Below are positions 1 through 8,793 of a DNA stretch of 64,000 bases, in pieces. Location: NCBI RefSeq assembly GCF_030161475.1, contig NZ_BSUG01000002.1, positions 18,366 through 82,365 of the forward strand, in the 5' to 3' direction. Numbering within the stretch: the stretch's first letter is position 1; each line of letters starts with the position of its first letter. The notes beneath the pieces were generated by a model. The model was not told the DNA's origin. It saw only the letters and a list, made by a program, of their open reading frames with translations, and did not search any database. The position numbers and the translations under genes are program-made. The stretch comes from Tetragenococcus halophilus subsp. flandriensis (lineage in GTDB: Bacteria > Bacillota > Bacilli > Lactobacillales > Enterococcaceae).

Positions 1-862
1 CTACTTCGGCTGTTTTTTTAGCTAAATGATAATAGATAAGTTCGGGTGGCACTCCAAATCGTAGTGGCAAAAGTGAGGTGCCAATCCCATTACTAATAGA
101 AAGTAATGTTTTTTTACCTAACAAATACAAACCATGAGTATAGGTAATAGAACCTTTGATTTTATAAAAAAGGAAAGGAAGGCGAACTTGACCGCCGTGG
201 CTGTGGCCTGCTAGGATTAAATCGAAATTTTGAATGTTTTCAGTATTTAATACACCGTCAGGTTCATGAACTAAGAGAAGATGCCATTGAGCTAAGGTAC
301 GTTCAAAACTGAACTTTGGATTTCCGCTTAAGCAATCATCCATTCCAGCGATATTAATGGAAACTTCATCATTTGAACCAAAAATCTCTTCATTTTCTAA
401 AACGGTAAAACCGCCTTCGCTTAAGACTGTTTTGACAAAATAATAGCCCTCACTTCGATAATCGTGATTTCCTAAAACAGCAATTTTACCCATAGGAGCA
501 GTCATCCTATTTAGCTTCTCAATCAAACGTTGCGTTTCTTTATGCGGCCATTTTTCATAGTTATCAATCAAATCGCCGGTAAAGACAATTAAATCCGGGG
601 CAATATCCATAATAGAACGAATAACGCGATTAATACGTTGAGGTTTAAAATAGCGGGAAAAGTGGAAATCACTTAAATGACAAATAACGATGTTAGAATC
701 ATGTTCGTAAAGATCGAAGGCATTGGAAATATCCAATACTTTTTTTTTATTTTTTTTAATAAAATAATGTTTTTCTTTTAAACGACGCGGCTCAATGAAG
801 ACCATATAAAAGATCAGGCAAAAAAAGAGGAATAAAATTCCCAAGATAATGTACATGTACAT
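1..862 (-). CDS. YkuE-type membrane-anchored metallophosphoesterase (3' end outside window)
   Basis: Reading the minus strand from ATG at 862 gives 287 codons without a stop before the window edge, so the C-terminus is missing. The start follows AAAGGAGACC at a good distance. One hydrophobic segment (about residues 4-22) anchors the protein, and the calcineurin-like fold follows. Visible metal-binding blocks are LSDFHFS (about residue 67), FTGDLID, LGNHDY, HEPD and GHSHGGQVR, in the family order. The family hydrolyses phosphoesters outside or at the membrane (UDP-diacylglucosamine or phospholipid-type substrates in relatives); the actual substrate cannot be read here. It diverges from tatD across a ~207-bp gap. 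Confidence 0.85.
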   Translation of the reverse strand, partial: MYMYIILGILFLFFCLIFYMVFIEPRRLKEKHYFIKKNKKKVLDISNAFDLYEHDSNIVICHLSDFHFSRYFKPQRINRVIRSIMDIAPDLIVFTGDLIDNYEKWPHKETQRLIEKLNRMTAPMGKIAVLGNHDYRSEGYYFVKTVLSEGGFTVLENEEIFGSNDEVSINIAGMDDCLSGNPKFSFERTLAQWHLLLVHEPDGVLNTENIQNFDLILAGHSHGGQVRLPFLFYKIKGSITYTHGLYLLGKKTLLSISNGIGTSLLPLRFGVPPELIYYHLAKKTAEV

Positions 863-1069
863 ATGTAATAGGTCTCCTTTGCCATTTTTTAAACACAACT
901 ATATATAGAATAATAGTGGAAATAAGAGAAAAATGCAATCGAACAAAGTAGAAAACTTACATATTGTTTGTGATTAATTAAAAAAAGCCCTCAGTTCTAA
1001 AATCGAGAAAAATATGCTAGGATATATAAGGAATTCAAACAGATTTTCAAATAAAAGGAGGAAATCTTT

Positions 1070-1840
1070 GTGATTTTTGATACACATACACATTTGAACG
1101 CTGAACAATTTGAAGGGATAGAGGCGGAAACGGTCGAACATGCCAAAGAATTAGGTGTTAGCGAAATGGCTGTTGTCGGTTTTGATTATCCAACAATTGA
1201 AAAAACAAAAAAATTAAGCCAAGAATATGATAATATTTACAGTATTGTAGGCTGGCATCCAACTGAAGCTGGAAGTTATAATAAAGAAGTCGAAAGCTAT
1301 TTACAAAAAGAATTAGATAAAGAAAAAGTCGTAGCTCTAGGCGAAATTGGGCTAGACTATCATTGGATGGAAGACGATAAAGATGTACAGGAAAAAATAT
1401 TTCGTCGCCAAATTGCGATTGCACGTGAAATGGGGCTGCCATTTAGTGTACATAATCGAGAAGCCATGGAAGATACCTACCGAATTTTAAAAGATGAAAA
1501 AATCCAAGATATTGGCGGAATTATGCATAGCTTTAATGGGGATTATGAATGGGCGCAACGATTTTTGGATTTGGGAATGCATTTGTCTTATAGCGGTGTG
1601 GTGACTTTCAAAAAGACACTGGATGTACAAGAAGCGGCGCAAAAAATGCCATTTGATCGGATGCTGGTAGAGACAGACGCGCCTTATTTAGCACCCGTTC
1701 CTTATCGCGGAAAACAAAACGAACCTGGTTATACTCGCTATGTGGTGGAAAAAATCGCAGAGCTAAAAAAACTCAGCGTAGAAGATGTAGCTAAACAAAC
1801 CACAACAAATGCCCATGAGTTATTTGGTATTAAGCAATGA
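1070..1840 (+). CDS. tatD: TatD family metal-dependent deoxyribonuclease
   Basis: 256 residues, normal length for TatD. The GTG start at 1070 is chosen because AAAAGGAGG lies 8 bases upstream and an upstream TTG runs straight into a stop. Metal-binding motifs of the TIM-barrel are present: DTHTHLN at the N-terminus, GEIGLDYH (about 91-98), HNRE (about 127), MHSFNGD and ETDAPYL near the C-terminus. Relatives are Mg-dependent 3'-5' exonucleases involved in DNA repair or RNA turnover. The gene is the first of a tight tatD-rnmV-rsmA operon, overlapping rnmV by 4 bases, which is the conserved Firmicutes order. Confidence 0.95.
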   Translation: MIFDTHTHLNAEQFEGIEAETVEHAKELGVSEMAVVGFDYPTIEKTKKLSQEYDNIYSIVGWHPTEAGSYNKEVESYLQKELDKEKVVALGEIGLDYHWMEDDKDVQEKIFRRQIAIAREMGLPFSVHNREAMEDTYRILKDEKIQDIGGIMHSFNGDYEWAQRFLDLGMHLSYSGVVTFKKTLDVQEAAQKMPFDRMLVETDAPYLAPVPYRGKQNEPGYTRYVVEKIAELKKLSVEDVAKQTTTNAHELFGIKQ

Positions 1841-2403
1841 CCCAAGAAAGAATTGAAGAAGTCATTATTGTTGAAGGAAAAGATGATACCAGACGTATTC
1901 AAGAAGTGCTATCGGCGGACACGATTGAAACCATTGGTTCTGCCATCAATGAGGAAATCATTGAACGTATTATTCACGCCCAAGAAACAAGAGGTGTGAT
2001 CGTTTTTACCGATCCTGATTACTCAGGAGAGAAGATTCGAAAAATCATTATGGCAGAAGTTCCGGATGCCAAACACGCTTTTTTACCTCGGGATAAGGCT
2101 CGCGGAAAGAAAAAATATGCTAGCTTAGGGGTGGAACATGCAAGTGACGAGGCGATTTTAGCAGCCTTGCAACAAGTAGCTACTCCTTCTAAAGAAAACG
2201 ATTCTCCTAAAATTTCACGGCAGATATTATTAGACTATGGCTTATTAGGTGGAAAACAAGCCAAAAGACGGCGCGAATTACTAGGCGATGAGCTGCGGAT
2301 CGGCTATACCAATGGCAAACAACTTGAAAAACGGCTAGCGATGTTTCGTATTACAGAAGATGAGTTGGCAGAAGCTATGAAAATCGTGGAGGAAAATTTG
2401 TGA
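1837..2403 (+). CDS. rnmV: Ribonuclease M5 (5S rRNA maturation)
   Basis: 188 residues. It carries an N-terminal TOPRIM domain with [11 protein letters not shown] (catalytic Glu, residues 13-23) and the DxD-type acid block [13 protein letters not shown] (about 57-69), followed by a C-terminal 5S-binding part. RNase M5 cleaves precursor 5S rRNA on both strands together with L18. The start overlaps the tatD stop as ATGA, and the gene overlaps rsmA by 4 bases (GTGA), so the three genes are translationally coupled. The protein has the usual length and all key residues. Confidence 0.95.
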   Translation: MTQERIEEVIIVEGKDDTRRIQEVLSADTIETIGSAINEEIIERIIHAQETRGVIVFTDPDYSGEKIRKIIMAEVPDAKHAFLPRDKARGKKKYASLGVEHASDEAILAALQQVATPSKENDSPKISRQILLDYGLLGGKQAKRRRELLGDELRIGYTNGKQLEKRLAMFRITEDELAEAMKIVEENL

Positions 2404-3299
2404 AAGATAATAGAGAAATAGCGGTACCTTCAAAAACCAAAGAAATTTTAGCACGTCACGGATTTACCTTGAAAAAAAGTCTAGGACAAAATTTTTTAAC
2501 TGAACCTAATATTTTGCATAAAATCGTACAAACAGCAAACATCACAAAAGAAACCAATGTCATCGAAGTCGGCCCAGGGATCGGCGCTTTGACCGAACAT
2601 TTAGCACAAAATGCCGCACAGGTCCTGGCTTTTGAAATCGATCAGCGATTACTCCTGGTTTTAGAGGATACTTTGCAAGCTTTTGACAATGTAACCATCG
2701 TGAATCAAGATGTTTTACAAACGGATTTAGTAGAAGTGACTGATGAAATTTTTTCCCAAAAATTACCGCTTAAAGTCGTTGCCAATCTGCCGTATTATAT
2801 TACAACGCCTATTATGATGCATTTTTTAGCGTCATCATTAGCTGTGGATGAAATGATTGTGATGATTCAAAAAGAGGTAGCAGAACGCATCAATGCAGAA
2901 CCTGGGACTAAGGCTTATGGTTCTTTAACTATTGCTGTTCAATATTATATGGAAACAGAAATTTCCTTTATCGTGCCTAAAACGGTTTTTGTACCACAAC
3001 CTAATGTAGATTCAGCGATATTAAAACTTAAACGACGCGAGCAAGCTAAAGTGCAGCTCATCAATGAAAAAGCCTTTTTCAAACTTACAAAAGCAGCTTT
3101 TGAGTTACGTCGCAAAACACTTTGGAATAACTTGCAGCATACTTACGGCAAAGCCCCGGAAACTAAAGCCTGGCTGCAAGAATGTCTAGAAAAAGCTGCG
3201 ATCGAACCTTCTTGTCGGGGGGAGACTTTATCACTAGAAGAGTTCGCCCGTTTGAGTAATACAATGGAAGAAAACAAAGAAAAGCACGAGTTGTCTTGA
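2400..3299 (+). CDS. rsmA: 16S rRNA (adenine1518-N6/adenine1519-N6) dimethyltransferase
   Basis: 299 residues, GTG start overlapping the rnmV stop. It is a Rossmann-type SAM-dependent methyltransferase: [15 protein letters not shown] near the N-terminus, the SAM-binding [16 protein letters not shown] (about residues 53-68), the acidic ribose-binding EID, and the catalytic [10 protein letters not shown] (about 130). It dimethylates two adjacent adenines in the 3' hairpin of 16S rRNA; loss gives kasugamycin resistance. It closes the tatD-rnmV-rsmA operon. An inverted repeat spans its stop codon and a good -35 box (TTGACA, 3296-3301) sits inside its last codons, so the next gene probably has its own promoter. 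Confidence 0.97.
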   Translation: MKDNREIAVPSKTKEILARHGFTLKKSLGQNFLTEPNILHKIVQTANITKETNVIEVGPGIGALTEHLAQNAAQVLAFEIDQRLLLVLEDTLQAFDNVTIVNQDVLQTDLVEVTDEIFSQKLPLKVVANLPYYITTPIMMHFLASSLAVDEMIVMIQKEVAERINAEPGTKAYGSLTIAVQYYMETEISFIVPKTVFVPQPNVDSAILKLKRREQAKVQLINEKAFFKLTKAAFELRRKTLWNNLQHTYGKAPETKAWLQECLEKAAIEPSCRGETLSLEEFARLSNTMEENKEKHELS

Positions 3300-3324
3300 C
3301 AGCCCGTGCTTTTGTCGGTAAACT
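3281..3324 (+). promoter_or_regulatory. Inverted repeat over rsmA stop plus candidate promoter for the downstream ECF gene
   Basis: AAAGCACG (3281-3288) pairs with CGTGCTTT (3305-3312), with a 16-nt loop and a short T run, so it may be a weak terminator. TTGACA (3296-3301) lies in the loop and is followed after 17 nt by TAAACT (3319-3324), which matches the -10 box at 4 of 6 positions. Terminator and promoter functions could be mutually exclusive. This is inference from sequence only. Confidence 0.4.
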
Positions 3325-3376
3325 AAGCTCAATTCAAAGGTGTTTTGTCAACTTACAACTTATAAGGAGAGCAAAA

Positions 3377-3940
3377 ATGAAAACAAAACCTGTACAACAA
3401 CTAACACTTTCAGCTCTGTTAATTGCTTTAGGTGTATTGATTCCTTTGGTTATGCCGCGGATCGTCATTGGTCCTGCCTCTTTTACTTTAGCCAGCCATG
3501 TTCCCTTGTTTGTAGCGATGTTTTTTTCACCGAAAATGTCAACGATCGTTGCTTTAGGAACGGCTTTTGGCTTTTTATTGACCGCGCCTTTTATCATTGC
3601 TTTGCGTGCGCTGTCGCATCTACTTTTTGCTGTTTTAGGTTCGATATATTTACAAAAAAGACCACAAATAGTCAATCAACCTAAAAAATTTCAACTGTAT
3701 AATCTTATTATTGCCATTATTCATGCCGCGGCTGAAGTAGTTGTCGTCGCAGCTTTCTTTCTTTTGGGAGGAAGTCCGCAAGTAAGTTATGATACTTCAA
3801 TGTTTACTTTATTATTTGTTTTTATTGGCATTGGTGGGGTTATTCACAGTCTAGTCGATTATAATATTGCTTATTTTATTGTAAAAACACTTAGTAAATC
3901 CTTCCCAGTTCCCATATTTAAAAAAGCATCCAATAAATAA
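3377..3940 (+). CDS. ECF transporter S component, probably niacin-type (NiaX-like)
   Basis: 187 residues from ATG 3377, preceded by TAAGGAG. A longer frame from 3296 overlaps rsmA and lacks a ribosome site, so I reject it. There are about six hydrophobic segments, and the N-terminal half reads LTLSALLIALGVLIPLVMPR then GPASFTLASHVPLFVAMF. This matches my recollection of the niacin-specific S components of lactococci, streptococci and enterococci. S components bind the vitamin and use a shared EcfAA'T energy module encoded elsewhere. The ECF class is well supported by topology and size; niacin as substrate is inference. A perfect 13-bp hairpin follows the stop. Confidence 0.7.
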   Translation: MKTKPVQQLTLSALLIALGVLIPLVMPRIVIGPASFTLASHVPLFVAMFFSPKMSTIVALGTAFGFLLTAPFIIALRALSHLLFAVLGSIYLQKRPQIVNQPKKFQLYNLIIAIIHAAAEVVVVAAFFLLGGSPQVSYDTSMFTLLFVFIGIGGVIHSLVDYNIAYFIVKTLSKSFPVPIFKKASNK

Positions 3941-3978
3941 GCAAAAGGACTTGTCGCTTAAAGATAAGTCCTTTTGCT
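3940..3978 (+). terminator. Hairpin after the ECF gene
   Basis: AGCAAAAGGACTT (3940-3952) pairs perfectly with AAGTCCTTTTGCT (3966-3978) across a 13-nt loop. The left arm starts at the last base of the stop codon. No long T tail follows, so termination may be partial or helped by the T run inside the arm. Confidence 0.65.
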
Positions 3979-3980
3979 GT

Positions 3981-4058
3981 GAATCACAACGATTCAACGA
4001 CCGAAAGGGAGTTGAAAGTAAATGATGAACAGTACTAGGGGAGCGAAGCGCCCGTAGT
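3981..4058 (+). other. Three consecutive small hairpins, possible structured RNA leader
   Basis: Between the ECF gene terminator and the amidohydrolase lie three adjacent inverted repeats. GAATC/GATTC is at 3981-3995. CAAC-GA-CC GAAA GG-GA-GTTG at 3995-4014 has a symmetric GA/GA internal mismatch and a GAAA loop. ACTA-G-GGG-A-GC GAA GC-G-CCC-G-TAGT at 4034-4058 has two symmetric single mismatches. I do not recognise the element. It is 118 bases ahead of the amidohydrolase start and could be part of that leader. Confidence 0.35.
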
Positions 4059-4176
4059 GTCCGAAATATATCCACTATTTTCAATAAATTGAAAGAAAAT
4101 TTCGAAAAAAACTTTACATTTCTGAAAATTAGGTATAACATTTTTTAAAATGTAAAGAAAGAAGATTGATAAAAGT

Positions 4177-5343
4177 ATGACAAGGACACTGTACAAAAAT
4201 GCCAAAGTATTTACAGGAAAAAATGAAAGGTTTGAAACTTTAGATTTTGTAGTAGACGACAAAAAGGGAAACTTTGTAGAAGATGAAAAAGCGGAGCAAA
4301 CAGTCGATCTGGCTGGGAAATATGTAATGCCCGGGATGATCAATGCCCATACTCACATTGTGGCTGATCCTTATGGCAGAATTACCTCCTTAGGTGGGTC
4401 AGCCACAAAATCGCCCGCTTATACTTTCGTGGCTTTATCCAATTTACAAAAATTATTAACAGATGGCGTGACTTATATTCGCGATGTCGGTTCGGTTTTT
4501 GAGGTGGATATAGAATTAGCTGCACTTGAACGTCAAGGAGACTTGTTTTCTCCGGGGATCGTAGCTTCTGGTTACCCACTAACTATGACAGGTGGTCATT
4601 TCAGTGAAGGCTCTTATGAAGTAGATGGCGTTGATGAAGTACGCAAATATGCTCGTCTTTTACTTAAAAAAGGCGTTGGCAACGTAAAACTAATGGCCAC
4701 TGGGGGCGTCTCCTTTGATGGCGAAACGCCTCATGATATACAGTTGACTGAAGAAGAGTTACGAGCCGCTGTTGAAGAAGCGCATCATAAAGGGCGCACA
4801 GCTAATGCGCATGCTCAAGGCACAGAAGGTATCCAGAATGCTTTGCGTGCTGGAGTGGATTCGATCGAACATGCAGTTTATCTAGATGATGAAACAATTG
4901 ATATGTTTTTACAAAGAGGAACTTATATCGTGCCAACTTTAACTGCACCTTGGGCGATGATTCAAGAAGCTGATCAACTCCCTGCATTTATGGTGCAAAA
5001 ATCATTAGAACTATCAGAAGCACATAGCCAAAGCATAGGAAAAGCCGCTCAAGCTGGTGTTCCGATAGCTATGGGGACAGATTCCGGTACGGCTTTTAAC
5101 AACTTTGATAAAAACTCTTCTATTGAGCTTGAGTTGATGGTAAATGCCGGTGTAACAAATCTACAAGTACTACAAGCAGCCACCATCAACGCGGCGAAAT
5201 TATTGCAAATTGATCAAAAAGCAGGGACGATTGAGGCAGGCAAACTTGCTGATTTTATTGTTTTGGATGAAGATCCACTAAAAGATATCAAAGTTATGCA
5301 AAAAGAAAAAACGGTATTTAAAAAAGGTATAGAAATAAAATAA
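4177..5343 (+). CDS. Amidohydrolase-superfamily dipeptidase/prolidase-like enzyme
   Basis: 388 residues with the metal-dependent amidohydrolase plan: a small N-terminal beta domain, NAHTHIV (about residues 56-62, first metal His pair), KLMATGG (about 171, the likely carboxylated Lys), NAHAQG (about 210) and SIEHAVYL (about 231) for the second metal, and GTDSG (about 300, catalytic Asp). The C-terminal AGKLADFIVLDEDPL block is typical of the cytosolic Xaa-Pro dipeptidase/imidazolonepropionase-like branch. The ribosome site is weak (AAAGAAAGAAG). A truncated copy of its C-terminus survives at 6684-6866, beyond the GltS-like carrier, pointing to a local duplication. Substrate is probably a small peptide, but this is inference. 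Confidence 0.75.
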   Translation: MTRTLYKNAKVFTGKNERFETLDFVVDDKKGNFVEDEKAEQTVDLAGKYVMPGMINAHTHIVADPYGRITSLGGSATKSPAYTFVALSNLQKLLTDGVTYIRDVGSVFEVDIELAALERQGDLFSPGIVASGYPLTMTGGHFSEGSYEVDGVDEVRKYARLLLKKGVGNVKLMATGGVSFDGETPHDIQLTEEELRAAVEEAHHKGRTANAHAQGTEGIQNALRAGVDSIEHAVYLDDETIDMFLQRGTYIVPTLTAPWAMIQEADQLPAFMVQKSLELSEAHSQSIGKAAQAGVPIAMGTDSGTAFNNFDKNSSIELELMVNAGVTNLQVLQAATINAAKLLQIDQKAGTIEAGKLADFIVLDEDPLKDIKVMQKEKTVFKKGIEIK

Positions 5344-5354
5344 AAAATGAAGTT

Positions 5355-5387
5355 AAACGTCCAAGTATGAATGCTTGGACGTTTTTT
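5355..5387 (+). terminator. Rho-independent terminator after amidohydrolase
   Basis: AAACGTCCAAG (5355-5365) and CTTGGACGTTT (5374-5384) form an 11-bp stem with an 8-nt loop followed by a T run. Confidence 0.9.
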
Positions 5388-5505
5388 ACAGAGAATTTAC
5401 CTTTGAAAAGTGAAAGAATATAGATAATTTTAAGAAAATTCCCAAAAGTATTTACTTTCTAATAAATTAGATTTACCATATATTTTATATTTAAGGAGGG
5501 GTGTT

Positions 5506-6678
5506 ATGAAATATTTAATAGCTTTTTTGCTTGTTATGGTATTTATCTTTATTGGTGAGTGGGTATCATCTTTTTCAAAGGCCTATATTCCATCGATTTT
5601 TATATCAGCCATTTTATTTATTATAGGGTTTTGGACTTTCTTACCTAAGGATATTGCAGTACAAGCATCTTTTGGCGATGAATTTATCGCTATTATCGTT
5701 CCTGTATTATTAGTTCATTTGGGAACAATGATGGATTTAAAACAACTTGCTGAACAATGGAGAGCCGTCGTTATCGCTTTAACAGGAGCACTGGGGGCCT
5801 CTATTTTAACTATGATCATTGGGACGATGTTATATGACTGGCATACAGTTGCAGCCACAATCCCTCCTTTACTCGGTGGCGTGGTTTCCACTGCTTTGAT
5901 GACAGAAGGATTGCAAGCAGAAGGATTAACGATGTATCTTGCGCTACCGGTAGCCATGTATATTTTACAAAACTTTATTGGTTATCCGATGGTTTCTTTC
6001 ATGTTAAAAAAAGAAGGGAATCGTTTGTTAAAAGAATACGATCCTACAGCAGAAACAGCTACAAATGAAGAAGAACAGAAAGAAAATAAGCAGTCTCAGA
6101 AATTCATGAAGATGCCCAATCAATATAAAACAAGTGCCTTTGTTTTAGCCAAAGTTGCCTTTGTCGGCTTATTAGCAATGGGCTTATCACAGTTAACCAA
6201 TGAAGCGATCGATTCGAGTATTTGTGCGCTAGTTTTGGGCGTTATCGGACACCAAGTAGGATTTCTAGAAAAAAATGTATTGAACCAAGCCAAGGTCTTT
6301 AATTGGTTGATGTATGGTTTGATGGCTTATATCTTTTCCCAATTAAATACGGTAACCCCGCAGATACTTAAAGGGATCATTTTGCAAATTTTAATTTTAC
6401 TTATTTTAGGAGTTTTAGGAATGTTTATCGCTTCCTCACTTTTAGCAAAGTCAATGAAAATGAGCACACCCATGGCTTTTGCTACTTCTTTAACAGCATT
6501 ATGTGGTTTTCCATCAGACTACATTTTAACTTCAGAAGTCATTCAACATTTGACAAGCGATGAAAGAAAACGCGATTATTTAACGGATCATATGATGCCT
6601 AAGATGTTGGTGGGAGGTTTTGCTACAGTATCTGTAGCTTCGATCATTATCGCTTCGATTCTTCTTCAATTGCTCTAA
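5506..6678 (+). CDS. GltS-like Na+/solute symporter (multi-pass membrane protein)
   Basis: 390 residues, ATG preceded by AAGGAGGGG. The hydropathy suggests about ten membrane segments in two halves, split by a hydrophilic cytoplasmic loop (about residues 172-212, rich in E, N, K, Q). The re-entrant-loop-like motifs PPLLGGVVSTALMTEG in the first half and LTALCGFPSDYILTSEV in the second recall the paired pore loops of sodium/glutamate symporters. Exact substrate is unknown. It sits between an amidohydrolase gene and the remnant of another, so it may import the amino acid or peptide those enzymes handle. Confidence 0.6.
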   Translation: MKYLIAFLLVMVFIFIGEWVSSFSKAYIPSIFISAILFIIGFWTFLPKDIAVQASFGDEFIAIIVPVLLVHLGTMMDLKQLAEQWRAVVIALTGALGASILTMIIGTMLYDWHTVAATIPPLLGGVVSTALMTEGLQAEGLTMYLALPVAMYILQNFIGYPMVSFMLKKEGNRLLKEYDPTAETATNEEEQKENKQSQKFMKMPNQYKTSAFVLAKVAFVGLLAMGLSQLTNEAIDSSICALVLGVIGHQVGFLEKNVLNQAKVFNWLMYGLMAYIFSQLNTVTPQILKGIILQILILLILGVLGMFIASSLLAKSMKMSTPMAFATSLTALCGFPSDYILTSEVIQHLTSDERKRDYLTDHMMPKMLVGGFATVSVASIIIASILLQLL

Positions 6679-6683
6679 TAAAG

Positions 6684-6866
6684 AAAGGAATATATTTTGG
6701 TACACATTCTTCCTTTGAACTTGTACTTATGGTCAATGCTGGAGCGACCAGCCTATCCATACAAACAGCTAAACTTGCGGACTTTATTGTTTTGGATGAG
6801 GGTCCACTAGAAGATATCAAAGTGATGCAAAACGACAAAACGGTATTTAAAAAAGGAAAAAAGTAG
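6684..6866 (+). pseudogene. C-terminal remnant of a second amidohydrolase
   Basis: Read in the frame ending at TAG 6864-6866, this stretch gives SSFELVLMVNAGATSLSIQ, then AKLADFIVLDEGPLEDIKVM and KTVFKKGKK. That is nearly the same as the last ~75 residues of the amidohydrolase at 4177-5343 (IELELMVNAGVTNLQ, KLADFIVLDEDPLKDIKVM, KTVFKKGIEIK). About 20 residues between the two blocks are deleted, and everything before the catalytic GTDSG region is gone. There is no start codon. A terminator follows, so the end of the old transcription unit has been kept. Confidence 0.85.
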
Positions 6867-6883
6867 AATAAAAAACTAAAAGT

Positions 6884-6927
6884 AACTCTCAGAAATAAAA
6901 GCAAAAAGCTTATTTCTGGGAGTTTTT
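6884..6927 (+). terminator. Rho-independent terminator after the amidohydrolase remnant
   Basis: A 15-bp stem (AACTCTCAGAAATAA with TTATTTCTGGGAGTT, one G-U pair) and an 11-nt loop, followed by TTT. Confidence 0.9.
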
Positions 6928-7017
6928 CAGTTATAATTATACAATTATGCATTTTAATATTCACTGTTTTTAAGAAATTTAATTAAAAAAATATTGAAAA
7001 AAGGGAGGAACAAACGT

Positions 7018-7053
7018 ATGATAGAAATGATAAAAAAAGAATGGGGTAAATAA
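7018..7053 (+). CDS. 11-codon leader ORF ahead of the YfcC-type carrier
   Basis: ATG at 7018 has the strongest ribosome site of this transcript (AAGGGAGGA, 8 bases upstream), yet the frame stops after MIEMIKKEWGK at 7053. The carrier ATG follows 2 bases later with only a poor site (TGGGGT). Translation of the carrier is therefore probably coupled to this mini-ORF. It could be a regulatory leader or a relic of a longer N-terminus. No attenuator hairpin is obvious. Confidence 0.4.
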   Translation: MIEMIKKEWGK

Positions 7054-7055
7054 TT

Positions 7056-8780
7056 ATGCAAGAAGAATTAGAAACAGTGGATAAAAAACGTTTCCAAATG
7101 CCGCATACTTATGTCATTATTTTTGGCATTGTGATTGTTGCCTGGCTGTTAACTTTAGTAATTCCGGCAGGGAAATTTAGCACAGAAGAAGTGGAATATG
7201 AGACAGGAGATGGCGGTACTGAAACCCAAGAAGTCTTACAACAAGATTCATTTCGTTATATGCATCCGCTAGAACAAGATAGTTTACGAACAGAATTAGA
7301 AGATCTAAGTCAAGATTCTGAAACTTTAGCTAATCTACAGGTAGAACAAGAAGATTTAACAGAAGTTTTAGATGAAAACCAGGATATTAGCTTAAGTCAG
7401 CTGGCTGCGATTGGTCTTTCTGAAGATGAGCTTTATGACCTTTATGGCGATAGTGTTTATGACACTTCGGAAAAATTGAACAAAACAGCAAAAGTATGGG
7501 GGACTGAGGATCACTATGGTTTTGGTGTTTTTAATTATTTATTTGAAGGGTTAGTCACCGGTGATCGTTTTAGTTCAGCCATCGGTATTGTAGCCATGCT
7601 TTTAGTGGTCGGCGGTGCTTTTGGTATTATTATGAGTACGGGCGCAATTGATGCTGGGATTTACGCTTTCTTACGTAATGCGAAAGGCATGCAGCATTTA
7701 GCTGTGCCTTTGATTTTTGTTGCTTTTTCTTTTATGGGCGCAACATTTGGTGCTTCTGAAGAAGTCATCGCTTTTGCGATTATTATCGTACCCTTTACGA
7801 TTGCGCTAGGCTACGATTCGATTACGGCGGTGACCATTACTATTGCTGCAGCGGAGATAGGAAATGCTGCCTCCTGGATGAGTCCATTTAGTATTGCTAT
7901 TGCACAAGGGATCGCCGGACTTCCAGCTTTATCGGGGGCTGGCTTTAGGATTGTCATGTGGATTGTTATTACTACGCTAGCTTGTGGCTATACTGTGCGT
8001 TACGCTAGAAAAATTAAGGCGAATCCGACAAAATCCGTCACATATAAAACTGATGGCTATTTCCGTAAGAATCTGGAAAATCAAAAGGAAGTTGAACGAG
8101 AATTTACAATAGGACATAAACTCATTTTGTTGGAATTATTAGTAGGTCTGATTTGGATTGTTTATGGCGTAATGGCACAAGGATTTACGATTCCGGAAAT
8201 GGCGTCTCAATTTTTTGTGATCGGATTAGGTGCAGGTGTTATCGCGATTGTCTTGCAAGTAAACGGAATGAAAATTAATGATGTAGCGTCGGCTTTTCAA
8301 GATGGTGTCGCAGATTTAGCGCCCACTGCTGCAGTTGTAGGGATGGCTCAAGGAATTCTTTTAGTCTTAGGTGGTTCAGATGCTGGCAGTTATTCGGCTT
8401 TAAATACCATCTTGCATAGCGTAGGAGAACTATTATCAGGCGTTCCTTCTATGATTGCCGCTTGGTTTATGTATATTTTTCAAAGTCTATTTAACTTAAT
8501 CGTAACCTCTAATTCAGGGCAAGCTGCATTGACCATGCCTATTATGGCGCCATTAGCAGATTTAGCTGGAGTAACAAGACAAGTGGCGGTACTATGTTTC
8601 CAATTGGGGGCAGGTTTTGTCGATGCCTTTACACCAGTTTCCGCTAGTTTAATCGGCGTTTTAGGAATTGCTCGTATGGATTGGAGCCAATGGGCGAAAT
8701 TCCAAATTAAGATGCAAGGTTTCTTGTTTGTTATTGGAAGTGCCTTTATTATCGGAGCGGTATTGATTGGTTATCATTAA
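7056..8780 (+). CDS. YfcC/DcuC-family membrane carrier (peptide or amino-acid transporter)
   Basis: 574 residues, longer than typical YfcC proteins (about 460-510). The N-terminus has PHTYVIIFGIVIVAWLLTLV and an IPAGKF motif, usual for the family. An acidic insertion rich in E, D, Q and L (about residues 45-165) follows, predicted to face outside between the first two membrane segments. About ten further helices follow, with GGAFGIIMSTGAIDAGI, FGASEEVIAFAIIIVPF and LTMPIMAPLADLAGV. Members are secondary carriers for dicarboxylates, basic amino acids or peptides. It forms a two-gene unit with isoaspartyl dipeptidase (13-bp gap), so the substrate may be beta-aspartyl peptides or aspartate. Confidence 0.75.
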   Translation: MQEELETVDKKRFQMPHTYVIIFGIVIVAWLLTLVIPAGKFSTEEVEYETGDGGTETQEVLQQDSFRYMHPLEQDSLRTELEDLSQDSETLANLQVEQEDLTEVLDENQDISLSQLAAIGLSEDELYDLYGDSVYDTSEKLNKTAKVWGTEDHYGFGVFNYLFEGLVTGDRFSSAIGIVAMLLVVGGAFGIIMSTGAIDAGIYAFLRNAKGMQHLAVPLIFVAFSFMGATFGASEEVIAFAIIIVPFTIALGYDSITAVTITIAAAEIGNAASWMSPFSIAIAQGIAGLPALSGAGFRIVMWIVITTLACGYTVRYARKIKANPTKSVTYKTDGYFRKNLENQKEVEREFTIGHKLILLELLVGLIWIVYGVMAQGFTIPEMASQFFVIGLGAGVIAIVLQVNGMKINDVASAFQDGVADLAPTAAVVGMAQGILLVLGGSDAGSYSALNTILHSVGELLSGVPSMIAAWFMYIFQSLFNLIVTSNSGQAALTMPIMAPLADLAGVTRQVAVLCFQLGAGFVDAFTPVSASLIGVLGIARMDWSQWAKFQIKMQGFLFVIGSAFIIGAVLIGYH

Positions 8781-8793
8781 GGAGACGATGTAG

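Noticed and set aside
3340..3684. Overlapping frames on both strands of the ECF S component gene
   Set aside because: Composition is not protein-like and the ECF frame with its ribosome site explains the region.
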